This document shows positions 6,984-14,889 of a DNA stretch of 33,242 bases, in pieces. The DNA comes from Dehalococcoidia bacterium. Its GTDB lineage: Bacteria > Chloroflexota > Dehalococcoidia > WHTO01. A program made the translations under genes and the position numbers. The notes under the pieces are model-generated. The model made no database searches. It saw only the letters and a list, made by a program, of their open reading frames with translations, and was not told the origin of the DNA. Position 1 is the stretch's first letter, and each line of letters begins with the position of its first letter. The stretch spans positions 1 to 33,242 of the forward strand of contig WHTO01000002.1 of assembly GCA_009377665.1 (NCBI GenBank), written 5' to 3'.

Positions 6984-8602
6984 CGGACGGCGAGTTCGCG
7001 TTTCTTAACCGTGCTTACGTCCACCAGCACCTCGCTGTCGTCGCGTCGGCTCCTACCAGAGGGCACCTCCTTGATTGCTGCCAGGGTCTGCCTCAACCGG
7101 CCCAGGTGGGCCTGGCCTCTCGCCATTAAGAGTTCGCCCGTAACCCGTGAGGGCCGGATGCTCGCTGCTTCGTAGTTGACCGCGGTCGTCACGTGCTCGC
7201 GCCGTGTGTGCCGCGGTAGAAAGTTGTCGGCTCGCAGGGGCAACAGTTGCCGCGACTCCTGGAGCCAGTACACCGTCGTGCGCGTCGCGAGATAGCGGTC
7301 GGGCTCAGCGTCGGCCCTCTCCAGGACGGCCACCTCATCGCCGGGGATCGGCGTCCGCGCCGTCTTCAACCAGCCGCCGCTACGCTGCAGCAGACGCCAG
7401 CCGGCCATGAAGGCAGCCGCCATCCAGATGTATCCGCCCGCCACGTAGAAGTGCGAGAGGAGCAACGCGCGCGGCAGGCGGGCCTGGCCGTCCTTGATCA
7501 GCGCCCACGCCGCAAGCGGCACCGTGCCGAGCCCCAGCACGTACCACGCCATCCATCTGCTCGGGTCCGCGACCGGACGGGGCATCCAGTCGGGGGCGAC
7601 AGGCGCCAGGACGCCAAGCATGAACGCCGTGAATGCGAAGATCGAGAAAAGGCCCAGCGGCACGACCAGCGCCGGCGCCAGCAGATAGTTCAGGATGTCC
7701 AGCTTTCTGAGAAACGGCATCCGGGCGCCCAGGACGGCGGGTATGTGCCGCCAGCAGGAAAGATGGCCGTGATACCAGCGCGAGCGCTGACGCAGCAGCC
7801 GTCTGACGGAAGAGACCGCCTGCTGATGAACCTTCGTCGTGTTGCAGTAGTGGTTGGTCCAGCCGCGCGTGGCCAGGCGCAGTCCGACGTCCAGGTCCTC
7901 GGTCAGGCAAGCGGTCCAGGGCAGCCCGCCCAGCGAGGTCAGAGCCGAGAGGCGGACAAACTGGCCGTTGCCGCCCAGGCTCGCGCTGCCCAGGGCCTCG
8001 TGCGCCTGCGAGAAGACCCAGTTGAAGGTCGTGAACTCCAGCTGCTGCCAGAGGGTCACGAGGTTGTCTTTCTGGTTCATCATCCGTACGCCCACCTGGA
8101 CACCGGCTGTTTCGGAGCGGTCGAAGTAGGGGGCGACGGCGGTGAGGAAGTTCGGCTCGACTTCGCAGTCGGCGTCCATGACGACGACGACGATGTTGTC
8201 GAGGCCATATATCTCCGGCAGCTCTGAGGTCAGGATCGCGTGATAGGCGTGGTTGAGGACGGCGCCCTTGCCCTTGCGTGCGACCGGCGCCTTGCGCGTC
8301 GAAAGCCGCACCTTGTCCGAATTGAAGCGCTCCACCACCGACGCTGTGTCATCGTCTGAACCGTCGTCGACGACGAACAGCAAGTAGTTGTCCCCCGGCA
8401 GGGTCAACAGCCGCCTGATCGTATTGCCGATGACAAGCTCCTCGTTGAGGGCCGGGATGACCAGGACGAAGAAGTAGGGCGACGTGTCCTCCCGTTCGCG
8501 CGGCACGCGAGCGAACAGCGAGGCCGCGAACATCAGGTAGCCCCACGCGATCATGTAGATCGGCACGGCTGCCAGGATGGCGAAGGTCGCCTCGAAACTC
8601 AT
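6980..8602 (-). CDS. Family 2 glycosyltransferase, BcsA/PgaC-like processive synthase
   Basis: A 540-aa membrane glycosyltransferase with the full GT2 motif set: I-P-A-L-N-E-E at 49-55, D-D-G-S around 79-82, D-A-D at 143-145 for metal and sugar-nucleotide binding, T-E-D at 234-236 as catalytic base, and Q-R-S-R-W at 272-276, the QxxRW motif of processive enzymes such as cellulose, hyaluronan and poly-GlcNAc synthases. An N-terminal helix (about 5-30) and at least four later helices (about 305-425) would form the export channel. No PilZ domain is obvious. The last 110 residues are soluble and not recognised. It sits between a coiled-coil gene (34 bp upstream) and a deacetylase-like gene (ATGA overlap), so a beta-linked, probably amino-sugar polymer is inferred. 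Confidence 0.88.
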   Translation of the reverse strand: MSFEATFAILAAVPIYMIAWGYLMFAASLFARVPREREDTSPYFFVLVIPALNEELVIGNTIRRLLTLPGDNYLLFVVDDGSDDDTASVVERFNSDKVRLSTRKAPVARKGKGAVLNHAYHAILTSELPEIYGLDNIVVVVMDADCEVEPNFLTAVAPYFDRSETAGVQVGVRMMNQKDNLVTLWQQLEFTTFNWVFSQAHEALGSASLGGNGQFVRLSALTSLGGLPWTACLTEDLDVGLRLATRGWTNHYCNTTKVHQQAVSSVRRLLRQRSRWYHGHLSCWRHIPAVLGARMPFLRKLDILNYLLAPALVVPLGLFSIFAFTAFMLGVLAPVAPDWMPRPVADPSRWMAWYVLGLGTVPLAAWALIKDGQARLPRALLLSHFYVAGGYIWMAAAFMAGWRLLQRSGGWLKTARTPIPGDEVAVLERADAEPDRYLATRTTVYWLQESRQLLPLRADNFLPRHTRREHVTTAVNYEAASIRPSRVTGELLMARGQAHLGRLRQTLAAIKEVPSGRSRRDDSEVLVDVSTVKKRELAVR

Positions 8603-8636
8603 CGCCCGGCGATCACCCGGTCATGGCCTGTGGGGA

Positions 8637-9683
8637 TCACTGGCCCTTACGCCTCTTCATGGCGCGGAAGAATCCGCTGTTCGGCTCCGGCGTCTTGCCG
8701 ACCCAGCGCACGAAGTCGCGAGCCACCTGTTCGAATTCGCGTTCCAGCCGCTGCATCTCCAGCCAGCGGCCGTTGGCCTCGTCGAGCGAGCCAGAGGTCG
8801 AGTTGCAGATCTCGTCCGCCTGGCGATTGGCCTCGGCGCGGATCTTGTCAGCGTCATCCATGGCCTTGCGGCGCAGCGCCTCTCCCTCGCCGCTGGCCTT
8901 GCCCACGATCGTGTCGGCGTCGCGCTGCGCGCGCTGCAGAGCCAGCTGAGCTTCGGTCGAGGCCTGGGCCTTGATCCGGTTGGCCTCTTCGAGAGCGCGG
9001 TTGAGGATCTCCACGGTGTGCTGTTCGGTCTGGCCCATCTGCTCGCGGACCCTGGCCAGGGCGTCGAGGCGGATCTCCGAGCCGCTCTCGTAGGCCTCCT
9101 CGAGGATCTGCCGGGCGCGGCGATAGACCTTGTCAAGGAAGGTTGGTGCATCCACGCCCTGGGCAAGAGTCCCAATCTCGGCTTCGATCGCCGGCGGCAC
9201 GGGGCCCTTCGCGGATATCGATAGCGACGATTCGGCCGGCTCTTCCCCCACCTTCTGCAGGCTCTTGCGCAGGCTGACCACGACCTCGTCGACGGACTCG
9301 TCCTTCACGGCGGGCCCCTTCGGCTCGGGGGTGTGGCCGTTGGTGCCCGGCCCTGGCAGTCCGAAAGCGCCGGGCATGCCATCCTTGCCGCTCCAGGTCG
9401 CGGTCAGATGTGAGCTATCTGTGACCACGATCCTCGCCTTGTGCCCGTTTTGGCCGTTGTGGCCGTTGACCGCGGCTTGCAGCGCCTCGGGGATGGGGTC
9501 GCCCGGCTGGCCATGGCCGTTCGCGTGCGCACCGTGACCGTTGCCCCCGGGATCCGAGGGAGGTGGCGTCGGCAGGTCGGAGCGATTCACGACCACCCGG
9601 CGCTGAACGCCCTCCTGGTGGCCTGGCGCACCATTGCCTCCGCGCTGGCGGTCGAATCTATCGGCGATGAATGTTGGTTCCAA
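8637..9683 (-). CDS. Coiled-coil protein with Asn/Gly/His-rich N-terminus, unknown function
   Basis: A 348-aa protein when started at TTG 9681-9683, which has GGAGG seven bases upstream. The frame stays open a further 29 codons to 9770, but no good ribosome site lies there. Residues about 15-120 are disordered-looking and rich in Gly, Asn, His and Pro (repeated N-G-H). From about 185 to 320 the sequence is a long charged helix rich in Ala, Glu, Arg and Gln with heptad spacing (for example ARVREQMGQTEQH and EEANRIKAQA), resembling DivIVA-type or ATP-synthase-b-like coiled coils. No signal peptide or membrane helix is seen. It is first in the operon with the GT2 synthase and DUF2334 protein, so a scaffold or positioning role for the synthase is a guess. 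Confidence 0.8.
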   Translation of the reverse strand: MEPTFIADRFDRQRGGNGAPGHQEGVQRRVVVNRSDLPTPPPSDPGGNGHGAHANGHGQPGDPIPEALQAAVNGHNGQNGHKARIVVTDSSHLTATWSGKDGMPGAFGLPGPGTNGHTPEPKGPAVKDESVDEVVVSLRKSLQKVGEEPAESSLSISAKGPVPPAIEAEIGTLAQGVDAPTFLDKVYRRARQILEEAYESGSEIRLDALARVREQMGQTEQHTVEILNRALEEANRIKAQASTEAQLALQRAQRDADTIVGKASGEGEALRRKAMDDADKIRAEANRQADEICNSTSGSLDEANGRWLEMQRLEREFEQVARDFVRWVGKTPEPNSGFFRAMKRRKGQ

Positions 9684-9744
9684 GGTGAAGCCTCCGCTTA
9701 CAAGACGTCCAGGGTCGGATTGGATAGCTGCAAGTCTGGGGAAT

Positions 9745-9756
9745 GCCCTATAGGGC
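9745..9756. promoter_or_regulatory. 12-bp perfect palindrome upstream of the coiled-coil gene
   Basis: GCCCTATAGGGC is fully self-complementary and lies about 60 bases upstream of the TTG start on the - strand. Its centre resembles a -10 box in either direction. It could be a regulator site overlapping a promoter; no partner copy was found. Confidence 0.35.
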
Positions 9757-9961
9757 CCGGCTACGGACACGGAGCCAGCCGGTTAGGTGGTCCTGACACG
9801 GTTGGCGATTCGCCAGTGGCGCTGTTCGCGCCGCGGCCGTCGACCCCGACCAGTCTTTACAGATCTCTGTCGGGTCTATTCGTATGGCACTCAGTGGTCC
9901 ACGACCAAGCTGATCCCCCTCGCTAAAGCTGTCTTATGGGCAGCTGGGGCCAGCAGATGCC

Positions 9962-10009
9962 TTACGCTGTCGTAACCATTCTGTTACGAACAGTAAGCCG
10001 TATGGTTAC
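9962..10009. promoter_or_regulatory. Cluster of nested inverted repeats, probable operator of the divergent polysaccharide genes
   Basis: GTAACCAT (9972-9979) pairs exactly with ATGGTTAC (10002-10009). Inside it, CTGTT (9981-9985) pairs with AACAG (9989-9993). TTACG (9962-9966) pairs with CGTAA (9971-9975). TTAC/GTAA half-sites therefore recur five times in 48 bases. This is in the middle of the 431-bp gap between the - strand polysaccharide operon and the + strand GH113-like gene, just upstream of a candidate promoter. It is unusually AT-rich for this genome. Binding of a dimeric repressor or activator is inferred. Confidence 0.6.
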
Positions 10010-10023
10010 CCACTCGATTCCTC

Positions 10024-10053
10024 TTGTCAAGCGGGATGTGGTCACGCTAAGCT
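10024..10053 (+). promoter_or_regulatory. Candidate sigma-70-type promoter for the GH113-like gene
   Basis: TTGTCA at 10024-10029 followed after 18 bases by TAAGCT at 10048-10053. The -35 is good and the -10 weak. The operator-like repeats end 14 bases upstream. The leader would be about 55 bases. Confidence 0.35.
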
Positions 10054-10114
10054 CTGGGTCCTAACGTAGGAAGAACAGGCTCCCCCTGGCGGGGCCGAGT
10101 CTTGCCCTGGCTCA

Positions 10115-11248
10115 ATGCCCCGGGGGTGGCCTGCTCTGCTTAGCAATCGACTGTTTGCCGTTCTGATAGTCGGCATCCTTGCCCTTGGCGTGATCGCCCT
10201 GGCGCAGCCCGCGACCCCGGTCTCGACGACCACCGCCGAGCCCTCCGAGGCGTCATCACAGGCCGCGTTGCGGCCAAGAATGATCAGAGGAATCAACCTC
10301 AACGTCTTCTCGCGCGGTTACCTCGGGTTTGACCGCAGCCATGCCCAGCTCGACGCCATGAAGGCCGCGGGCGTCACCTGGGTCGCCGTCGTGCCCAACT
10401 GGTACATGCCGACGAAGGAGTCCAACCAAATCCGCCGGCATCACGACACCCCGACGGACGCCTCGCTGCGTACCTTCATCCGCGAAGCGCACGAGCGCGG
10501 GATCAGGGTGCTCCTCAAGCCGCACGTCGATGTAGAGACGGGCGACTGGCGCGGCGAAATAACCCCGGCCAACGATGCAGCCTGGTTCAACAACTACAAG
10601 CGGATGATCACGGGCTACGCGCGCCTCGCCCAGCAGGAGGGCGTCGAGGCCCTGGTGATCGGCGTCGAATTCAACACCATGCAGGACCGCACGCTGCGCT
10701 GGCGCCAGGTAATCTCGGCCGTCCGCCGCGCGTACGACGGGCAGATCACCTACGCCGCGAACTGGAACGGCTACGACGGCGTCCAGTTCTGGGACGACCT
10801 CGATTGGATCGGCATCGACGCTTACTTTCCGCTCGCCGGTGGAAACCGCAATCCAAGGGTGGCCGGCATGACGCAGCGTCTACGCGGCCACCTCGATGCC
10901 GTGGAGGACTGGCGAACCCAGCAGGGACACCCCGTGTCCCGCAAGCCGGTCGTCATCACCGAGGTTGGCTACACCAGCGTCGACGGCGGCAGCCAGTCGC
11001 CTTCGCACTATCCCGACTCATGCGCCGAGCCGGGCGTCGTCGTCGACATGAACGAGCAGCGCGACGCCTACACCGCCCTCTTCCGCGCCATCAGCGAACG
11101 TCCGTGGCTGGCTGGCGTCTTCCTCTGGTGGTGGGACAACCCATCGACCAGCGACCACTACCCGCACGGCGATGACTGGGAGTGCTTCTACACGCCCCGC
11201 GGCAAGCCCGCGATGCGCGTCATCATTAACGCCTACCGCCGCCCCTGA
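10115..11248 (+). CDS. GH113-like membrane-anchored glycoside hydrolase
   Basis: A 377-aa protein with a short cytoplasmic start, one membrane helix or uncleaved signal (about 12-31), a Thr/Ser/Ala linker, and a TIM-barrel domain from about residue 56. Typical GH113 (beta-mannanase-type) segments are visible: R-G-I-N-L near 58, K-P-H-V-D-V at 135-140, V-I-G-V-E-F at 181-186 with Glu185 as likely acid/base, Y-A-A-N-W-N at 213-218, D-W-I-G-I-D-A-Y-F-P-L at 230-240, and I-T-E-V-G-Y at 281-286 with Glu283 as likely nucleophile. The family is known for mannan hydrolysis, but substrates vary. Its divergence from a polysaccharide synthase operon suggests it trims or releases that polymer, as glycosidases do in Pga/Pel-type systems. 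The ATG has no clear Shine-Dalgarno. Confidence 0.82.
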   Translation: MPRGWPALLSNRLFAVLIVGILALGVIALAQPATPVSTTTAEPSEASSQAALRPRMIRGINLNVFSRGYLGFDRSHAQLDAMKAAGVTWVAVVPNWYMPTKESNQIRRHHDTPTDASLRTFIREAHERGIRVLLKPHVDVETGDWRGEITPANDAAWFNNYKRMITGYARLAQQEGVEALVIGVEFNTMQDRTLRWRQVISAVRRAYDGQITYAANWNGYDGVQFWDDLDWIGIDAYFPLAGGNRNPRVAGMTQRLRGHLDAVEDWRTQQGHPVSRKPVVITEVGYTSVDGGSQSPSHYPDSCAEPGVVVDMNEQRDAYTALFRAISERPWLAGVFLWWWDNPSTSDHYPHGDDWECFYTPRGKPAMRVIINAYRRP

Positions 11249-11385
11249 CCGCGCCCACGAGAGGCCTCCCGCGAGAGTCGTCGCGAATTCGCCACAGCGG
11301 ATTGCTTCGGGCCTAGTTAGGTGGGCGGTTCGCCATCAGCCAGGAAGGGGCAACCCTCGCCTGGACTGTCCTAACGTGGTCGCGA

Positions 11386-12774
11386 TCAGATGCCGGCCAA
11401 CGACGCCGGCGGCGCAACCTCCACCTTCCGCGGCTTGATGTGGCGCTCGACGATGGTGGCGCTCCCCGGCACGGCCAGCTGCTCGAAGAGAAAGGCGAAC
11501 TTGTCCTCCAGCGCCTGCGATATCGGCGCCATCCGCTCCTCCGGCATATCCCAGATCGGCTGCTTGAAGGTGCCCCAGGCCCGCTTGCGCTGCCTGTAGT
11601 AGAACTGCTGCTCGGTCTCGCCCTCTTCAAGCTTGAATTGATCCCTGAGCCAGCCGTACATCTCGTCCTTCAGCGCCGGGTCGAACGAGGCCGCGTCGAG
11701 GACGATGTTCTGGAAGCCGGTGGCCAGGTGAATCTCGGTCGTGCCCGTCTCGGGAAACTTGTGGAACATCTCGTCGGGGAGCGTCGAAGCGCCGTGTTGC
11801 ACCGCACCCGCCATCCCATAATCTTCGCGAGCGACGCGCGAGAGGTCGCGCAGCGTGTCGAAGTCGAGGGCCACGCTGGCAATCGTGCCGTCGGCCAGGA
11901 CGACGCCGCCGTGCGACGTGCCGCTCTGCACGCTGACCTTCGACGGACCCTTGTAGCCACCGCGCTCAGCCAGCCGGCGCTTGAATCCGTCCATATAGGC
12001 GCGAAGCTCCTCGACGGTGCTGTTCTGCTTGCCGACCTCGCCGATCTCGCCGCCCACGGAGATCTCGTTGCCGGGTAGCTCGCGGTCGCGGACGTGCGCC
12101 GTCAGCTCGGCCGCCGTCTCATAGTTCGGCTTCTGCTGAGAGTCGAGGTCGGGCTGCGAGAGGTCGACCAGCGTGCTCGAATCGATGTCGATGTTGAAGA
12201 ACCCGGATTCGACAGACTCGTTGATCAGCGTTTTGATGGCGCTGATCTCCGGCTCAGGGTCGCTCGACCACTTCTTCCTATCCACCTGGTAGTGGTCGCC
12301 CTGGATAAAGACCGGCGCGTCCCATTTTTCGGCGAGCGCCGCCGCCAGCACGATGGGCGCGTACTCCGAAGGCGGCATCTTGCAATAGCCCATCTCCGAC
12401 CTGGCCAGCTCCATCACGACAAGCCTGCCGTCCATCTTCTTCGCCGCCCTGTAGGCCGCGCGGATCTCGTGGTAGGCCAGCCCGCGGGCGTTGATCGCCG
12501 GGACCGTGACCCCGCTCCACTCGCCGCGGCCGCGCGCGGCATAGGCATCCTGGATAGAAGCCGGGAGGATCCCGCGTGACGCCGCGAGCTCGCGAATCAA
12601 CCAGCGCGCCGCCTGCCTGACGTCGTCACCCCCGAAGGTCGAGGCCCACACCAGTCGGTCGACGTCCGGGCTGTCAACGGTCGTCGCGTCGACCTTGATC
12701 CGGCCGTCCGCTGTGCCAACGACCCCATCGAGGGCGCGGAGAAGTTCCTGCGTCTGGCTCGCGACGGAAACCAT
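11386..12774 (-). CDS. Class II fructose-bisphosphate aldolase family protein
   Basis: A 462-aa cytosolic enzyme of the class II (zinc) aldolase superfamily, which cleaves or forms ketose bisphosphates such as fructose 1,6-bisphosphate. Motifs in order: V-P-A-I-N-A-R at 91-97, G-D-H at 159-161 (catalytic Asp, zinc His), D-I-D-S-S at 196-200, G-G-E-I-G at 241-245, S-G-T-S-H-G-G at 284-290 (zinc His288), and Q-H-G-A-S at 326-330 (third zinc His candidate, 327). It is longer than the usual 285-350 aa, with about 85 extra N-terminal and about 60 extra C-terminal residues, so it may belong to a distinct subgroup with another ketose substrate. The ATG has AGGAGG eight bases upstream. It diverges from the MFS gene. 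Confidence 0.85.
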   Translation of the reverse strand: MVSVASQTQELLRALDGVVGTADGRIKVDATTVDSPDVDRLVWASTFGGDDVRQAARWLIRELAASRGILPASIQDAYAARGRGEWSGVTVPAINARGLAYHEIRAAYRAAKKMDGRLVVMELARSEMGYCKMPPSEYAPIVLAAALAEKWDAPVFIQGDHYQVDRKKWSSDPEPEISAIKTLINESVESGFFNIDIDSSTLVDLSQPDLDSQQKPNYETAAELTAHVRDRELPGNEISVGGEIGEVGKQNSTVEELRAYMDGFKRRLAERGGYKGPSKVSVQSGTSHGGVVLADGTIASVALDFDTLRDLSRVAREDYGMAGAVQHGASTLPDEMFHKFPETGTTEIHLATGFQNIVLDAASFDPALKDEMYGWLRDQFKLEEGETEQQFYYRQRKRAWGTFKQPIWDMPEERMAPISQALEDKFAFLFEQLAVPGSATIVERHIKPRKVEVAPPASLAGI

Positions 12775-12909
12775 TTCAAGTTCCTCCTGTGTGACGGCCC
12801 TGGCCGGTTCCTGGGACGCGGCTTACAGGACCTTAACAACTCTATGATGCCACTAGTCCGCCATGCGCCAAGTGAGCCACGGCGGTGAACTTTTATCCAG
12901 GCGGGGAAG

Positions 12910-14202
12910 ATGACAGCGGTGCGAAGAAATTCATGGAGTGGAAGCGCGTTTACCTCGCTGCGCAATCATCAGTTCCGCATCCTCTCCGCAGGTTCGTTCG
13001 GGGCTTTCCTGGCCTTCATGATGTCGTCGACAGCCCAGAACGTGGTCGCCTTCGACCTGACCGGCAACAACCGCGCCGTTGGTTTCGTCGCCTTCGGCCA
13101 GGGCATCGCCATGCTTGTCTTCCCGCCCTTCGGCGGGGCGTTGGCGGACAGGTTCTCCAAGCGGCTGATGCTCCTGGTCTGCCAGGGGATCATCGGCCTG
13201 GTCACCCTGGTCGTCGCCGTGCTGCTGGCCACGGGCGACATCACCATCCTCTACCTGAGCATGGGCGCCTTCGTCACAGGTGTGATGTTCTCGCTGGTCG
13301 GCCCAACCCGCCTGGCCCTGATCGGGGAGATAGTGGAACCGGCTCACCGGGGCAACGCGGCCGCGCTAACCCAGGTTGCCCTGGCCTCGGCCCGGGTCAT
13401 CGGACCCTTCTGCGCCGGCGGTCTGCTCGCCTGGGAGGCGTTCGGTGCGGCAGGGACCTACTTTATCACCGCCGTGATCTTCATCATCGTCGTGGCCACG
13501 CTGTCGTTCCTGCCTCCGACCAGGAGCCGGCACGATCGAGCAGCGTCATCAATCGGGCAGGACGTGGTCATCGGCCTGCGTTACGTCCGGGACAACCGGG
13601 ACGTCCTGCGCCTGGTGATGGGCTTCTTCCTCGTCGTGACCTTCGGATTCTCCTACCTCACTGTGCTTCCCGGCTTCGCTGACCAGGAGTTGCACGTGGG
13701 CGCGGCCGGCTTCGGCACCCTCGTCGGTGTGTCCGCGATCGGAGGCCTGATGGTGAGCCTCGCCTTCGCACCGATCGCCGACTCGCCACGCGGGTCGACC
13801 CTGCTCCTTTCCTCCAGCTTGGCCACGGGTATCAGCATCTTTCTGCTGGCCTTGGCTCCCGGGTTTGTCTTCGCCCTGGTGCTGATCTTTTTCGTGGGCG
13901 GCGCAACCAGCGGCTTCCAGACACTAAACAACGCGCTCGCTCTCAGGCACGCCGACCCCCTCTATTACGGACGGCTGATGTCGCTGATGATCCTGGCCTG
14001 GGGGGCCGTGGGGTTGGTCGCCCTGCCGATCGGTATCCTCGCCGACGCGGTCGGGGAACGCGCGACGCTAATGGCGATTGGCGTCACCGTCTGCGCGCTT
14101 GTCATCGGGAGCGAAGCGGCCTTCGCTCGGCTCCACCCTGCGGGCGCGGCCGAGCCCAAACTCGGAGAGAAAGCCGACCTGACGCCGGCTGACCGGTCTT
14201 AG
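12910..14202 (+). CDS. Major facilitator superfamily exporter (MFS_3/EntS-like)
   Basis: A 430-aa polytopic membrane protein with about 12 hydrophobic helices in two halves. The loop after helix 2 contains G-G-A-L-A-D-R-F-S-K-R, the MFS motif A (usual form GxLADRxGRR), and the N-terminal half carries the P-T-R-L-A-L-I segment common in the MFS_3 group that includes enterobactin and macrolide exporters. A charged central loop lies near residues 200-215. The C-terminal 25 residues are polar. Substrate cannot be read from sequence; drug or metabolite efflux is typical. Start ATG has a G-rich site (GGCGGGGAAG) directly upstream. A TATGAT -10-like box lies at 12843-12848. It has no operon partner. 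Confidence 0.85.
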   Translation: MTAVRRNSWSGSAFTSLRNHQFRILSAGSFGAFLAFMMSSTAQNVVAFDLTGNNRAVGFVAFGQGIAMLVFPPFGGALADRFSKRLMLLVCQGIIGLVTLVVAVLLATGDITILYLSMGAFVTGVMFSLVGPTRLALIGEIVEPAHRGNAAALTQVALASARVIGPFCAGGLLAWEAFGAAGTYFITAVIFIIVVATLSFLPPTRSRHDRAASSIGQDVVIGLRYVRDNRDVLRLVMGFFLVVTFGFSYLTVLPGFADQELHVGAAGFGTLVGVSAIGGLMVSLAFAPIADSPRGSTLLLSSSLATGISIFLLALAPGFVFALVLIFFVGGATSGFQTLNNALALRHADPLYYGRLMSLMILAWGAVGLVALPIGILADAVGERATLMAIGVTVCALVIGSEAAFARLHPAGAAEPKLGEKADLTPADRS

Positions 14203-14302
14203 GCAAACGCCACGGGCGACAACCCAGAGGCTCACCCTTGAAGGGCACGGACGAACTGCCGAGACATGATCGAGAAGCGCTCAGCAGCAGGAGGGACGAG
14301 CG

Positions 14303-14482
14303 ATGCACGACGACCAGGGGACGGACAGGCACGCCCGCGATCAGCGCCTCCGGCTGGACGCCCTATTGGAGCGCGACCGGCGGCTAACCGAGCGCCTCGA
14401 AGGCACCATGAAGAAGGCAGACGCCGCTATCGATGCCTGGGAAACGACGCGCGACGCACTGCCGGGGCGCGGCAGGCTCTGA
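14303..14482 (+). CDS. Small charged protein of 59 aa, unknown function
   Basis: ATG at 14303-14305 is preceded by AGGAGGG at a normal distance and leads to a 59-residue frame ending TGA at 14480-14482. The product is Arg/Asp/Glu-rich and predicted mostly helical (for example RLRLDALLERDRRL and MKKADAAIDAWETT), which suggests a single amphipathic helix or short coiled coil. No family recognised. It sits in the gap between the MFS gene and tRNA-Val. The strong ribosome site and third-position GC support a real gene. Confidence 0.55.
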   Translation: MHDDQGTDRHARDQRLRLDALLERDRRLTERLEGTMKKADAAIDAWETTRDALPGRGRL

Positions 14483-14492
14483 GGGCGAGGAG

Positions 14493-14569
14493 TGGTGGGC
14501 GATAGAGGGCTCGAACCTCTGACCTCCTCGGTGTAAGCGAGGCGCTCTAGCCATCTGAGCTAATCGCCC
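14493..14569 (-). tRNA. tRNA-Val (UAC), CCA encoded
   Basis: The - strand folds as a full cloverleaf. The acceptor GGGCGAT pairs with ATCGCCC, the D arm is GCTC/GAGC, the anticodon stem CCTCG/CGAGG encloses a loop with anticodon TAC, and the T arm is AGAGG-TTCGAGC-CCTCT. Discriminator A and genomic CCA follow (14495-14493). It reads GUA and other valine codons. Confidence 0.96.
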
Positions 14570-14889
14570 TCGCTCAGATCGTAGGGCGCGCTGGCAAGGC
14601 GGGGCAATTGGGTGTCACCCCGAGGGCCGAACGGGACGCCCCGTAAGGATGCGTCGCCTTGCGCGCGGCGTTGAGGCAGGAACAAACGAAGTGGGCGCCG
14701 GCAACTACCAAACGCGGTTTCCTGGAAGCTCGCCAGCGGCGTGCCCTGGCATCGATTGTCGAGGCGCCGGGCCGTGACTGAGGGTTGGCGCGACCGTATT
14801 GGGCCCAGCCCGGATTACCTATAGGACTCATGCCCACCAGGGCAGTGCCTGCGTCCGCGGACACGTATCATGGGCAGGCAGAGGAAATC
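14570..14889. other. Intergenic region before the site-2 protease gene, weak promoter only
   Basis: No gene is supported here. Near the right end TATAGG at 14820-14825 could be a -10 box for the + strand, with TTGGGC at 14799-14804 as a -35, but the 15-base spacing is short. Transcription from it would start near 14831, giving a leader of about 60 bases to the TTG start at 14890. The rest shows no repeat or RNA structure I can define. Confidence 0.35.

Noticed and set aside
11249-11385. Terminator between the convergent GH113-like and aldolase genes
   Set aside because: Only short palindromes such as GCGAATTCGC are present, with no GC stem followed by a T run.
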